Shown here: positions 1-9,883 of the stretch, one piece after another
Position numbering within the stretch: position 1 is the stretch's first letter
How the letters are laid out: every line of letters begins with the position of its first letter
From: Pseudopedobacter sp038243635
GTDB taxonomy: Bacteria > Bacteroidota > Bacteroidia > Sphingobacteriales > Sphingobacteriaceae
Length of the DNA stretch: 64,000 nucleotides
Assembly (NCBI GenBank): GCA_038243635.1
Contig: JBBSQW010000019.1
Coordinates: 1 to 64,000 of the forward strand
Direction of reading: 5' to 3'
Made by a program: the position numbers and the translations under genes
Notes under the pieces: generated by a model
What the model saw: the letters and a program-made list of their open reading frames with translations, nothing else
What the model was told of the DNA's origin: nothing
Database searches by the model: none

Positions 1-2
1 GA

Positions 3-131
3 TTTGAGACCATGGAAAGTTTGAAAATGTGGCTAGCCAACATGGTCAAGGAAATGAAGACCGCAACCGTGAAATCAATTACAGGAAACCACCATTATCT
101 AAACGCTTTCAATACGGCATTTAATAGCTAA
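3..131 (+). CDS. C-terminal fragment of an unrecognised reading frame (cut by window edge)
   Basis: An open frame runs from the window edge to a TAA at 129-131, with an internal ATG at 12. The roughly 42 residues (including WLANMVKEMKTATVKSITGN) look protein-like and lysine-rich, but I do not recognise the family. It overlaps the inner edge of the IS remnant on the other strand, so it may be the tail of another transposon gene into which the IS material was joined. It may equally be a chance frame. Confidence 0.2.
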   Translation, partial: FETMESLKMWLANMVKEMKTATVKSITGNHHYLNAFNTAFNS

Positions 132-586
132 ATTGGTATTATCAATGTCCTGCCTTTTGTTTTGATCCGGCCTGTCATCATCGGGTTTAACAGAACCCTG
201 TTTTAGGGCAACACTGTTTTGATGCAGGGAATGAATTTTCTCATTTATCGCATTGATCTGTTTGATGATCAATGAACCAATAACCACCCGTGGGCTGATA
301 GGGAGCCTTCCGGTGCTGCTCAAACCAACATGTTTGGTGTAAATATTACAGATCTAATCCCAGGGGATCTTCTTTGCCAGTATTACCCAGCGGTTATCTG
401 AACTCAGGTTTCCAGAGAAGGGGGTCTCAAAACCTGCTAGTGTTAATTGGGAGGGGCTTACAAAACCAGGGGTTGATGCAAGCATTTTTACTGCTTTTTT
501 CATCTTTCCTTGCACTAAGTATCACTAAAATCAGAATAACTATTTGATTATCAAAATAATTGAGCTTTCTTAGCAGACCCTAAGTA
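99..586 (-). mobile_element. IS5-family (DUF772-type) element, internally deleted remnant, copy 1
   Basis: On the minus strand a transposase N-terminus begins at ATG 503 (MKKAVKMLASTPGFV) and reads on to about 99. It carries an in-frame TAG after AKKIPWD. It jumps from RVVIGSLIIK straight to QINAINEKI, so the middle of the DUF772 region present in the copy at 15.7-16.2 kb is missing. The outer end, 504-586, is non-coding IS terminus. Positions 261-586 are nearly identical to 15879-16205, in the same orientation. No catalytic DDE region is present, so this copy cannot transpose on its own. The family assignment rests on recognising the DUF772 N-terminal pattern; no terminal repeats could be verified because the other end is missing. 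Confidence 0.75.
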
Positions 587-918
587 AATGGGTGCTTTAT
601 TGAGCGGATGATTATATAGGTATACCGGATTAAAAAACGGAAGATTTGCTTATTATTGAGACGAGAATTTGATTCATCAATCAGAACTGCTTGTTGAAGT
701 ATTTCAGCAACTCCGAATTGAGGAATAGGTTTGCATACCAAAAAATAAAACCAGTATAACGAAATAGAAAGTTCTGATTTTTGTTTGCATTAGAACTTAT
801 AGAAATAGAGTACACAAAATTCCTTTAAAAAAAGAATATGTATCAGTTTATAGAGGATGCAGTAATGTTTTAAAAAGAAATTGGGGATTTTTAAAGGGAA
901 TAGAGAACCTATTCGGTA
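587..918. other. Gene-free stretch after the IS remnant
   Basis: AT-rich sequence with no convincing reading frame on either strand and no strong hairpin. It lies between the outer end of the IS5-like remnant and the decayed tail of the Rpn-type pseudogene. I see nothing functional in it. Confidence 0.5.
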
Positions 919-1542
919 TAAATTAAAAGAAAGTACAAAATTTACCACGACTTCGCTGTGGAATTTTTTTCTGGCAAATCTTTTCTTCTCCCGACTTGAC
1001 GCTCCCATCTTCAAGACCTTCCACTTTGCCATTTTCACGGCCTTAACTCACCTCGTAATCCCTAACATTCTTATTATCCTACTTGTATTGTAAACTCGCA
1101 TTATATATATCTCTTTATTCTTTTGTTAGGTTGGCATATTTAGCCAGATTAAACAGTTGATCAAATTTCGGACCACTTAAATACTTCGGACGATGCTCAA
1201 ATTCGGTTAAATGTTTTAAAGCATAAATGCACTTATCCAATTCAGTATATAATTCATCGGGCTTTTAGCTAACCATCTCAATGAATATAAAGCTTATTTG
1301 TCATAGAATATGCCATCAGCATCCCTGCAGTGTACCTCAAATACAACGCCTCCTTCTTCTATATTTTCACCAGGAAATTCATTTTTCCCGAATTCAATTT
1401 CTGTGATGTATTTCCTCCCTTTAAAAAGATGGTTTAAAAGTCCCATCAGAATTGGCTTACTTTCATCAGATGAAAACAATTTTTTAAATGCAAAATCTAC
1501 AAACGGATCAATAAACGTGGTCTCAACTATTTCTTCTGGCAT
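919..1542 (-). pseudogene. Rpn-type PD-(D/E)XK nuclease / putative transposase, decayed
   Basis: The N-terminal part (ATG at 1542) reads FIDPFVDFAFKKLF then IEFGKNEF and VVFEVHCRDADG. This matches the start of the Rpn recombination-promoting nuclease family (PD-(D/E)XK 'putative transposase'), but it stops just before the family's FIxEIQ catalytic strand. Downstream, the minus frame near 1112-1260 reads ELYTELDKCIYALKHL and KFDQLFNLAKYANLTKE, the usual helical C-terminal region. The same frame then continues through three in-frame stops (RDIYNASLQYK, DNKNVRDYEVS, GRENGKVEGLEDG), ending in the charged GREEG-like tail typical of the family, with a frame change near 1000. The catalytic core between about 1260 and 1294 is deleted. 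Rpn proteins are normally about 300 residues. This is a clear relic, in keeping with the mobile-DNA setting. Confidence 0.8.
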
Positions 1543-2154
1543 TTTTAGTTTTGTTTAATACGCTGCAAACCTATGGAGCGCAAAATAGAAAGTATTACCT
1601 AATGAAATACGGCGTTTTCCTCCAAAACACCAATCATAATCGAAATATAATTTTGTTAGCTGCCAGACATTAAGCTCAACAAAAGATTATTCGGTTTAAA
1701 AACTGGACTTAAATTTAACTCCAACTCATATAACCATATGATCAACTCGAAAAACAATAGTTCCCGGCGGAGAGAGAAAAATAAAAGGAGAAATGTGTGC
1801 CTGTTGAGCAACTCCAATTGTGTGATAGATAAGTATAAGTCAAATCTCACCAACTGTACAGGATAGTACAGCACAGTTTAATAAAAAATAAAAGATACCT
1901 TCAATTTCTGTAATAATCTAAATGCTTTTGTGCTTCACATTATAAAATAAAAAGTGCGCGAGCGCTATCCTAAAAAACAACCATTATGATAACCTACACA
2001 AATTTTTAACCAAATAAAACTGAAAAAAGATGAAAAAAAAACCTACGTAGCCTTAAGTATGAAGAAGACTCGACAGTGCATCTAATACTGCCGAGAAATA
2101 AACTTTGCCAATAATTAAACCGCATTTTCTAACTCAATTATTAATGACTAACAA
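1543..2154. other. Upstream region of the susC-like operon
   Basis: No gene is supported here; the small minus-strand frame at 1656-1874 has low-complexity leucine-rich composition and no family resemblance. The last 200 bases presumably hold the promoter of the downstream operon, but I find no clean TAnnTTTG box with a matching TTG. No sigma/anti-sigma pair, AraC or hybrid two-component regulator gene is adjacent to the operon, so its regulator must be elsewhere. Confidence 0.4.
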
Positions 2155-5100
2155 ATGTATTCAATTAAAACGATTCTAAATCGAAAAGGAGTATGCAACT
2201 CCCGGTTTATGCTGATGATCGTATTGATTTTCCTTTGCAGTATGGCATCAGCAGCAGATATTAATACAAGCAGTTCCTTTGGGAAGAACCGAAAATATAG
2301 TTCTCGATTTCAACAACAACAACAACAACAACAACAACAGATAACAGGACGGGTTATCGATTCTCTCAACAAACCCATTCCGGGAGTGTCTGTCCTGATT
2401 ATCGGAGCTTCAGGTTCAACCCAGACCGATAATGATGGGAAATACGTAATACAAGCACAAGCCGGACAGACCATTCAGTTCCGTGCAGTAGGTTTTATAA
2501 CGAAACGTATGGTACTGACCAATGCATCCGTGGTTAATGTGACGCTGGAACTTGACGAGATCAGTCTTGACGATGTTGTGATTATAGGCTTCGGCAGCCA
2601 GAAGAAACAGAACGTGGTAGGTGCAATAACGACAGTAAGTGTAAAAGAACTGAAGGGACCTACCAGTAACTTAACGACTATGCTGGCCGGTAGGATCTCA
2701 GGGGTAATTGCCTATCAGCGAAGCGGAGAACCCGGTCAGGATAATGCGCAATTCTTCGTACGGGGACTAGGATCTTTCGGAGGGGGAAAAGTAGATCCTC
2801 TAATCTTAATCGACGGGATTGAATCCTCTTCTACAGACTTGGCCAGATTACAACCCGATGATATTTCTAGTTTTTCGGTGTTAAAAGATGCCACTGCCGC
2901 CGCAGTATATGGCGCGCGGGGAGCTAACGGCGTGATGTTGGTGAGCACAAAGCAAGGTATTGATGGTACAACAAAATTCACCTTCCGTGCGGAAAATTCA
3001 ATATCGACTAACACACGAAATTTCCAGACGGCCAATAATATCGATTATATGAAAATGGCAAATGAAGGTGCGCTGACCAGAAATCCCTTGTCACCGGTTC
3101 CTTACCCGCTTTCAAAGATCGACTTTACCAAAATTGGCGCTGATCCGCTACTCTATCCAAACAATGACTGGATGGATCTCCTGATAAGTGACTATACCAT
3201 GAACCAACGTTTTAATGGCAGTGTACAAGGTGGTGGAAATATTGCTAAATATTATATAGCGGGTACATTCAATACTGATAATGGGGTGTTGAAAAACGAT
3301 GCCTCGAACAACTTTGGAAACAATATCAAGCTGAAGAATTACTCTATCCGCTCAAACAATACGTTGACCATTACCAAAACTACCGAAGCTATATTTCGTA
3401 TGTACGGACAGTTTGATGATTATAGCGGACCAATAGGTGGCGGGCAAGGGATTTTCAACTCTGTAATCAAAACAAATCCAGTTGGCTTTCCGGCGCTGTA
3501 TAGATCTGAGTTCTCTCCTTATACCAGTCACCCGCTGTTCGGTAGTGATCTTGTACCGGGAACTTCCTCAACATTGTATAACAATCCTTACGCAGATATG
3601 GTATCGGGGTTTCAGCGGTATAGTTCTTCTACCATTAATGCACAGCTTCAGATCCAACAGGATTTAAACTTCGTCGTGCCGGGATTGACAACCAGAGCCA
3701 TGGGGTATGTGAAGCGTTATGCCAGGTTCGCCTCACAAAGACAGTACGTACCCTTCTACTATAGGGCAAATACCATCGATGGGGTTGTTAATCTTATACC
3801 GCTTAATGATGGCAGTGCAGGCTCTGTTGGCCAAACAGGACGTGAATATCTAAATTATACGCCAGGAGATAAAGACCAGACCAATTCCTATTACGCAGAG
3901 GCTGCCGTAAACTATGCACATAATTTCAACAGTAAACATGACGTAAGCGCTATGCTGGTCGGAATTGCGCAGAACTCTATTACAAGCTTTTTCCATTTGA
4001 ATGGTGGTAGAAGTGAGAGTCTTGAAGGTTCGCTACCGAGACGGAATATAGGGCTTTCGGGCAGGGTCTCCTATATTTACGATACGCGGTTCCTTTTTGA
4101 GGCTAACTTCGGTTATAATGGATCGGAACGCTTTGCAGAAAACAACCGATGGGGCTTTTTCCCGTCCATAGGGGCTGCCTGGTCAATTTCGAATGAACAT
4201 TTCTTCGAGCCGCTGAAAAATATTTTCTCCAACTTGAAGTTAAGAGCATCCTATGGTAAAGTAGGCAATGATGCCATCGGGGACGAGAATGCAAGGTTCT
4301 TTTACATGTCAGACGTCAACTTGAATAACGGAAACTATGGATCGAGTTTCGGAACAGATGGGAGCTATTCCCGTCCCGGAATTTCTATCAACCGCTATGC
4401 GAACGAGCTGATCGGTTGGGAGGAATCTCGTCAGCTTAACCTGGGGATGGATTTAACGGTTGCAAATATAGATATAGTAATAGAGGCATACCGGCAAAAA
4501 AGAAGCAACATCCTGATGGCACGTTCCTATGTTCCCGGAACAATGGGACTGCAAGCGGGCATGTCGGCGAACGTTGGTAAAGCTAAATCCGAAGGTATCG
4601 ACTTCAGTGCCAATTATAATAAAAGTTTTATAAACGGCATGTGGACGCAACTCCGAGGAAATCTTACCTATGCAAGAAACAAGGCTACCGTTTTCGATGA
4701 GCCCGTATACGCAACAAACGAGTGGTATAGATCGCGTGTAGGATCCCCAATTCAACAGCAATGGGGCTATATTGCCGAAAGACTATTCGTCGATGATAAT
4801 GAAGTCGCCAACTCACCCACTCAGTTTTTCGGTTCTGGAAAAGAAGCGTCATACGGTGCTGGTGACATCAAATACCGTGACGTAAATAAAGACGGTGTGA
4901 TCAACGAAGCAGATATGGTGCCGATAGGTTTACAGACCACTCCGGAGGTTATTTATGGCTTTGGTGGGACTTTTGGATATAAAAGTTTTGACATTAGTGC
5001 CTTTTTCCAGGGCTCAGCTCAATCGTCCTTTTTTATAGATCCATCTAAAATCTCCCCCTTTGTCTCAGACGGCGGACAACAGAATGGCTTGTTAAGCGTG

Positions 5101-5430
5101 ATTGCCGATGACCACTGGTCGGAAGACAACCGGAACCTCTACTCTTTTTGGCCTAGGCTCAGTAACACCCAAAACAACAACAACAACCAACGATCTACCT
5201 GGTGGTTGCGCAATGGTTCTTTCCTACGACTAAAAACGGCAGAAATGGGCTATACCATAGCACCTAAACTCTTGAAACGACTGAGCCTGTCTAGCTGCCG
5301 GATTTATCTTAATGCAAGCAACCTGTTTGCAATAAGTTCTTTCAAAACATGGGATCCTGAAATGGGTGGAAATGGTTTGGGATATCCGGTACAACGGGTT
5401 TACAATATTGGAATTAATCTAGGACTATAG
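2155..5430 (+). CDS. SusC/RagA-type TonB-linked outer-membrane transporter
   Basis: Outer-membrane import channel that, with the SusD-like lipoprotein encoded next, takes up oligosaccharides using TonB energy. The 1091-residue protein has a hydrophobic signal (about 17-34, ending ASAA). An unusual run of ten glutamines follows at 53-62. Next come the CarboxypepD_reg-like domain (about 63-145, ITGRVIDSLNKPIPGVSV and TDNDGKYVI), the TonB-box region (LDDVVIIGFGSQKKQNVVGA), the plug (LAGRISGVIAYQRSGEPG, DPLILIDGIE, DISSFSVLKDATAAAVYGARGANGV) and a C-terminal barrel ending in YNIGINLGL. Length and domain order are normal for the SusC family. It is first of a run of closely spaced genes up to the rhamnosidase, which suggests a rhamnose-containing substrate. 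ATG at 2155 is used because it places the signal helix correctly; the N-region before it is long and basic. Confidence 0.95.
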   Translation: MYSIKTILNRKGVCNSRFMLMIVLIFLCSMASAADINTSSSFGKNRKYSSRFQQQQQQQQQQITGRVIDSLNKPIPGVSVLIIGASGSTQTDNDGKYVIQAQAGQTIQFRAVGFITKRMVLTNASVVNVTLELDEISLDDVVIIGFGSQKKQNVVGAITTVSVKELKGPTSNLTTMLAGRISGVIAYQRSGEPGQDNAQFFVRGLGSFGGGKVDPLILIDGIESSSTDLARLQPDDISSFSVLKDATAAAVYGARGANGVMLVSTKQGIDGTTKFTFRAENSISTNTRNFQTANNIDYMKMANEGALTRNPLSPVPYPLSKIDFTKIGADPLLYPNNDWMDLLISDYTMNQRFNGSVQGGGNIAKYYIAGTFNTDNGVLKNDASNNFGNNIKLKNYSIRSNNTLTITKTTEAIFRMYGQFDDYSGPIGGGQGIFNSVIKTNPVGFPALYRSEFSPYTSHPLFGSDLVPGTSSTLYNNPYADMVSGFQRYSSSTINAQLQIQQDLNFVVPGLTTRAMGYVKRYARFASQRQYVPFYYRANTIDGVVNLIPLNDGSAGSVGQTGREYLNYTPGDKDQTNSYYAEAAVNYAHNFNSKHDVSAMLVGIAQNSITSFFHLNGGRSESLEGSLPRRNIGLSGRVSYIYDTRFLFEANFGYNGSERFAENNRWGFFPSIGAAWSISNEHFFEPLKNIFSNLKLRASYGKVGNDAIGDENARFFYMSDVNLNNGNYGSSFGTDGSYSRPGISINRYANELIGWEESRQLNLGMDLTVANIDIVIEAYRQKRSNILMARSYVPGTMGLQAGMSANVGKAKSEGIDFSANYNKSFINGMWTQLRGNLTYARNKATVFDEPVYATNEWYRSRVGSPIQQQWGYIAERLFVDDNEVANSPTQFFGSGKEASYGAGDIKYRDVNKDGVINEADMVPIGLQTTPEVIYGFGGTFGYKSFDISAFFQGSAQSSFFIDPSKISPFVSDGGQQNGLLSVIADDHWSEDNRNLYSFWPRLSNTQNNNNNQRSTWWLRNGSFLRLKTAEMGYTIAPKLLKRLSLSSCRIYLNASNLFAISSFKTWDPEMGGNGLGYPVQRVYNIGINLGL

Positions 5431-5447
5431 GCTAATTAGACACAATC

Positions 5448-7382
5448 ATGAAAAAAAATAAAAGCCCTCAATTAAATAGCAAACTGATGGCGATAACCAT
5501 TGCTATACTGATACTACTGGGAACATCCTGTAAGAAAGCACTCGATATCGTACCTGACAATGTGGCTACTATTGATCATGCTTTTGCCAATACGGTAGAA
5601 GCAGAAAAATTTCTATTTACTTGTTACAGCTATTTACCTTACAGCGGTACTACGCAGGGCAACGTTGGCCTATTGGCAGGTGACGAACTATGGATACCGG
5701 ATTTTAGGCAATACTTTCAGGCCGCTACTTGGACGGTTATCGCTCGCGGGCAACAGAATGCCAGTGATCCGGCAGCCAATTACTGGGATGGTCAGCAAGA
5801 AGGGAGAGATCTCTATGAAGCAATACGTCAATGTAATATATTTTTGGAGAACGTAAGTGATTTGGGAAGAGTTAGGGATCTACCGCTTGACAAGCGGACA
5901 CGCTGGCTCGCTGAAGTAAAATTCCTGAAAGCGTATTACCATTTTTATCTTTTGAGAATGTATGGCCCTATACCCCTCATAGAACAGAATATCCCTATCT
6001 CCGCAGATCCTGAGGCAGTTCGGGTGAAACGCCGGCCTGTTGATGAGTGCGTGAACTATATCAGCAGTTTATTGGACGAATCGAACAAGGATTTACCTCA
6101 GCTCATCAATAACAAAAATGATGAGCTCGGTCGGATCACACAACCGATCAACCGTGCCGTGAAAGCAAAGCTATTGCTATTAGCTGCCAGTCCGCTGTTC
6201 AATGGCAATCCAGACTACGCAACCTTTGCGAATAAAGACGGAGAATTACTTTTCAGTACCACACCAAGTGAAGCCAAATGGAAACTTGCAGCTGAGGCAG
6301 CAAAAGAAGCTATTGATGCAGCAGAAGCTGCGGGCAATAAATTATATTATTACAAAATTCCGGAATTTGAGATGACAGATACCACAATGACCCAAATGAG
6401 CATTCGTGGAGCGGTTACAGAGCGTTGGAATGATGAAGTGGTATGGGGATTGTCAAATAACCGGGTAAGTAACATGCAACGCGCTGCGATGCCCCTATTG
6501 AACTCGGATATGGCCATTAATGCGGCGTACGCCTCTCTGGCTCCTACATTAAAGATTGTTCAGCAATTTTATACGGATAACGGAGTGCCTATTGAAGAAG
6601 ACAAAACAAGAGACTTCAGCGAGATCAATCAGCTGAGGATTGCTTCTGCAGCAGACCGGGTAAATTTTGAGGTCCGCTATGAAACCGCCAGGATAAACCA
6701 CGATCGGGAAAACCGGTTTTATGCGAGTATAGGATTTGACGGTGGAAAATGGTTGACAGCAGATCTGCCAGCAAGGAAAGATATTGAAGCCTATACTGTT
6801 AAAGGAAAACTAGGTCAGATCAGTGCAGGATCGGCCTTCGGTCTGTTCTCAGAAACGGGCTATTATGCAAAGAAACTGGTCAATTGGGAATCACGTTTTT
6901 CTGCAAATTCTTCCCTTCGGGATTATCCATGGCCGGAAATACGCTTAGCAGACGTTTACCTAATGTATGCCGAGGCACTTAATGAAGCGTCTGGGCCGGT
7001 AGCTGATGTACATAAATATCTGGATCTGATCCGGGAGCGAGCGGGCTTGGAACCTGTGACTGAAGCCTGGCAAAAGTATTCTATTAATCCTGCCAAACCC
7101 ACTACGAAAGAAGGAATGAGGGCCATCATCCGCCGTGAGCGATTGATCGAGATGGCTTTTGAAGGTAGCCGTTTTTGGGACCTGCGCAGATGGAAGGAAG
7201 CCGCCAAAGAATTAAATGCCCCGATCCGTGGTTGGGATATCAACCAAAAAGATGCCATAGCCTATTATCAGGTACGGACAATTTTTCAACAACATTTTAT
7301 AGCGCCCAGAGATTACTTATGGCCTATCCGTTTAGCCGAGATGACGGTTAACGTAAATTTGGTACAGAATCCAGGATGGTAA
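5448..7382 (+). CDS. SusD/RagB-type nutrient-binding outer-membrane lipoprotein
   Basis: Surface glycan-binding lipoprotein that caps the SusC channel. It starts 17 bases after susC. The signal ends in a lipobox LLGTSC with Cys28 as the likely lipidation site. The body shows the SusD pattern: an early helical region (FANTVEAEKFLFTCYSYLP), the conserved AEVKFLKAYYHFYLLRMYGPIP stretch near 160, LLAASPLFNGNP, a late RRERLIEMAFEGSRFWDLRRW segment and the hallmark C-terminus ending VQNPGW. At 644 residues it is of normal to slightly large size. Its substrate is inferred only from the downstream GH78 gene. Confidence 0.95.
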   Translation: MKKNKSPQLNSKLMAITIAILILLGTSCKKALDIVPDNVATIDHAFANTVEAEKFLFTCYSYLPYSGTTQGNVGLLAGDELWIPDFRQYFQAATWTVIARGQQNASDPAANYWDGQQEGRDLYEAIRQCNIFLENVSDLGRVRDLPLDKRTRWLAEVKFLKAYYHFYLLRMYGPIPLIEQNIPISADPEAVRVKRRPVDECVNYISSLLDESNKDLPQLINNKNDELGRITQPINRAVKAKLLLLAASPLFNGNPDYATFANKDGELLFSTTPSEAKWKLAAEAAKEAIDAAEAAGNKLYYYKIPEFEMTDTTMTQMSIRGAVTERWNDEVVWGLSNNRVSNMQRAAMPLLNSDMAINAAYASLAPTLKIVQQFYTDNGVPIEEDKTRDFSEINQLRIASAADRVNFEVRYETARINHDRENRFYASIGFDGGKWLTADLPARKDIEAYTVKGKLGQISAGSAFGLFSETGYYAKKLVNWESRFSANSSLRDYPWPEIRLADVYLMYAEALNEASGPVADVHKYLDLIRERAGLEPVTEAWQKYSINPAKPTTKEGMRAIIRRERLIEMAFEGSRFWDLRRWKEAAKELNAPIRGWDINQKDAIAYYQVRTIFQQHFIAPRDYLWPIRLAEMTVNVNLVQNPGW

Positions 7383-7400
7383 TGATAAAAATATTGGATC

Positions 7401-8612
7401 ATGAAAACAAAAAAAATAAATAAATACCTAGGTGTGGCACTTATTCTCTTCTTGATTATAGGAGGATGTAAGGAAAATGAACTAGAGCCCCTAGAAGGAA
7501 ATAGTACGCCGCCAGGGATGGTGAGCAATGTCAGGATTGAAAATCAACAGGGAAAGGTACAGGTAGATTATACTTTGCCTAAAGATAAGGATTTACTTTA
7601 TGTGAAGGCCGTATACGAAATCAGGCCAGGAGTCGTTCGGGAGGTAAAGTCATCCTATTATGCAAATACCATGGTGTTGGACGGTTTTGCTGATACAGAA
7701 GGTCACGAAGTGAAATTATATTCGGTAAACCGTAGTGAGGTTGCCTCTGAGCCGATTGTAGTCATGGTTAAGCCACTTGAAAATCCGATCTGGAGTGCTT
7801 TCAGAAGTCTCCAAATTTTACCGGATTTTGCTGGGGTAAGGATTACCGCCCTAAATCCATCTCAGGCAAATATTGCGTTGGAGGTTATAAAAAAGGATTC
7901 TCTGGGAAAATGGGTACCTTTCCTTCCCTTCATATATTCTTCCCAAAAGGAGATTAGCAATACCACTCGCGGGCTGGATACCCTTTCTCAGGAGTTTGGA
8001 GTTACGGTACGAGACAGGTTTCTAAATTATACGGATACCCTTTTTACAAAAATCAATCCATTTTACGAGGAGGTGCTCACCAAATCCTTGTTTAGGGAAG
8101 TCCGTTTACCTGGAGACGCTAAAATACAGACTGTGACAAAAGGAATTACTGCACTTTGGGACGGAGATAACAGCTCTTCCAATAGCAATAGGATGTTAAC
8201 GGAAATGGCTGATTTAAATCCGCAATGGATCACCGTCGATATGGGGCAGTTGGTCAAGCTAAGCCGGATCAAGATATGGAACTATGCGGAATTTATGAGT
8301 AGTGGTCGACACCAGTTCTATTATAGGGGACAAACGCGATTCTTTGAAATATGGGGTTCGACAAATCCAGCTTCCGACGGAAGTTGGGCAAGCTGGATCA
8401 AATTGGGCTCGTTTGAAAACCGGAAACCCTCGGGACTACCCTATGGGACTACGTCCGCAGAAGATTGGGATACTGCTGTCGCTGGATTCGATTACAATCT
8501 AGATCCGACTGCGCCAAAAGTCAGGTATCTTCGTATAAAAAGCATAGAAAACTGGATGGGTACTTCCTGGTTCGAAATGCAGGAGTTGAATGTCTACGGT
8601 GATACCCGGTAA
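7401..8612 (+). CDS. DUF4959/DUF5126/DUF5000-type PUL surface lipoprotein
   Basis: Probable surface glycan-binding lipoprotein. The signal ends LIIGGC with Cys23 as lipidation site. The N-terminal third (PPGMVSNVRIENQQGKVQVDYTLPKDKD) resembles the DUF4959 fibronectin-like region of PUL lipoproteins. The middle part fits DUF5126. The last about 150 residues (LWDGDNSSSN, WITVDMGQLVKLSRIKIWNY, KVRYLRIKSIENW, FEMQELNVYG) form an F5/8-type C-like jelly roll, the DUF5000 region. It lies 18 bases after susD. Genes of this kind habitually follow susCD and are thought to help present substrate; the exact ligand is unknown. Confidence 0.85.
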   Translation: MKTKKINKYLGVALILFLIIGGCKENELEPLEGNSTPPGMVSNVRIENQQGKVQVDYTLPKDKDLLYVKAVYEIRPGVVREVKSSYYANTMVLDGFADTEGHEVKLYSVNRSEVASEPIVVMVKPLENPIWSAFRSLQILPDFAGVRITALNPSQANIALEVIKKDSLGKWVPFLPFIYSSQKEISNTTRGLDTLSQEFGVTVRDRFLNYTDTLFTKINPFYEEVLTKSLFREVRLPGDAKIQTVTKGITALWDGDNSSSNSNRMLTEMADLNPQWITVDMGQLVKLSRIKIWNYAEFMSSGRHQFYYRGQTRFFEIWGSTNPASDGSWASWIKLGSFENRKPSGLPYGTTSAEDWDTAVAGFDYNLDPTAPKVRYLRIKSIENWMGTSWFEMQELNVYGDTR

Positions 8613-8651
8613 TTAAAAGAAGTATTAATCTATACAATAAGCATTGTAAAA

Positions 8652-9794
8652 ATGAAAAAGTATTGTAATAAAATGAACTGGACTTATCTGATGATAGTTC
8701 CTCTTTTGATCATGGCATCTTGTGCAAAGATGGACGACTATAAAAGTTTTGTAGAGACCGGTGAGATTTCCTATACAGGAAAGATTGATTCCGTTGTGGT
8801 GTTCTCCGGTGATGGTCGGGTAATTGTACAGGGGATTTTTAAGTCCGACCCCAAGGTGACCATAGCCAGAATCTACTGGAATAACATGAAGGATTCTTTG
8901 GATGTTCCCGTGCAACGGACAAATGGTATCGATACGATGAAACAAGCCATCTTATTGCCTGAGAATCTCTATAACTTTCGAATACACACATTCGATGCCC
9001 AAGGCAATCGATCTGTTCCCGTTTACGCAATAGGACAATCGTACGGTAATGCCTACAAAGAATCTATCAAAAATCGGCTTATCCTATCGGCAATAGCTGA
9101 TCAAGGAGATAAGGTAACCATTGTTTGGCGGGATATTGATAAAACATTGGGCGCTATTGCTACACAGATCGAATATATCGATAAGAACGATAAGGTGCAA
9201 CAGGTACACACGCCCATTGGCGAGAAACAGTCCGTGTTGAACAACATTAAGTCGAATATGGAATTCAGCTACAAAACACTGTATATCCCGGATACCTTAA
9301 GTATCGATACTTTTAGTACGCAGATCGAAAAGCATGGATATTCTTCTATGATCGATAGGAGCAATTGGATCGCAACTGCAGACACTTATGAGCCATCAGC
9401 ACAGCTTCCTAATGGAGGACCGCCTAAATTTGTATTGGACGGCAATTCGGAGACATATTGGCATACCAAGCATGCTTCGGCAACGACACCGTTTCCACAT
9501 TGGCTTGCCTTTGATATGAAGAAGGCGATAAAGGTGGATATGATCGAACTTGTTTCGAGACATGATTATCTGCGCTTTGACTTTAAGGATTTCTTAATCG
9601 AAGGACGGAATTCAGAAACGGAAGAGTGGAAAGTATACGGATCATTCAATCTTCCGGATATTGCAGGGCCACAACCGTTTTTGATCTCGGGATCACCAAC
9701 AATGCGTTATATACGCGTATTTCAATTGAATGGAGGTGGGCCACCCCATTCCCATTTGGCTGAATTTGCTGTCTATGGGTCTGAGGTAAATTAA
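8652..9794 (+). CDS. DUF4998 lipoprotein with C-terminal F5/8 type C domain
   Basis: A second probable surface glycan-binding lipoprotein of the locus. The signal ends IMASC with Cys24 lipidated. Residues about 25-200 (MDDYKSFVETGEISYTGKID, ILLPENLYNFRIHTFDAQGN, IVWRDIDKTLGAIATQIEY) fit the DUF4998 pattern found in SusCD operons. Residues about 235-380 (PPKFVLDGNSETYWHTKH, PHWLAFDMKKAIKVDMIEL, RYIRVFQLN, LAEFAVYG) form a discoidin/F5/8 type C fold. It follows the DUF5000 gene by 39 bases and ends just before a strong hairpin at 9809-9855, so the four genes 2155-9794 may be one main transcript with the enzyme genes beyond the hairpin. Confidence 0.85.
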   Translation: MKKYCNKMNWTYLMIVPLLIMASCAKMDDYKSFVETGEISYTGKIDSVVVFSGDGRVIVQGIFKSDPKVTIARIYWNNMKDSLDVPVQRTNGIDTMKQAILLPENLYNFRIHTFDAQGNRSVPVYAIGQSYGNAYKESIKNRLILSAIADQGDKVTIVWRDIDKTLGAIATQIEYIDKNDKVQQVHTPIGEKQSVLNNIKSNMEFSYKTLYIPDTLSIDTFSTQIEKHGYSSMIDRSNWIATADTYEPSAQLPNGGPPKFVLDGNSETYWHTKHASATTPFPHWLAFDMKKAIKVDMIELVSRHDYLRFDFKDFLIEGRNSETEEWKVYGSFNLPDIAGPQPFLISGSPTMRYIRVFQLNGGGPPHSHLAEFAVYGSEVN

Positions 9795-9808
9795 TAATCA
9801 AAATCAGG

Positions 9809-9855
9809 AATACTATCCCGAAAGCAGCAAATAAATATGCTTTCAGGATAGTATT
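9809..9855 (+). terminator. Hairpin between the SusCD lipoprotein genes and the enzyme genes
   Basis: Arms 9809-9826 and 9838-9855 pair over 18 positions with one mismatch around an 11-base loop. There is no long T-run after it, so it may act as a partial terminator or mRNA-stabilising hairpin, leaving the binding-protein genes expressed above the enzyme genes. The role is inferred. Confidence 0.65.
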
Positions 9856-9883
9856 CATTTAAATATCGCTTAATTGGCACAAT

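Noticed and set aside
790..1038. 82-residue minus-strand frame as an independent gene
   Set aside because: It is the frameshifted tail of the Rpn-type pseudogene plus AT-rich run-on; not a gene of its own.
1656..1874. 72-residue minus-strand open frame upstream of the susC-like gene
   Set aside because: Low-complexity leucine/phenylalanine composition, no signal peptide logic, no family pattern; likely chance in AT-rich DNA.
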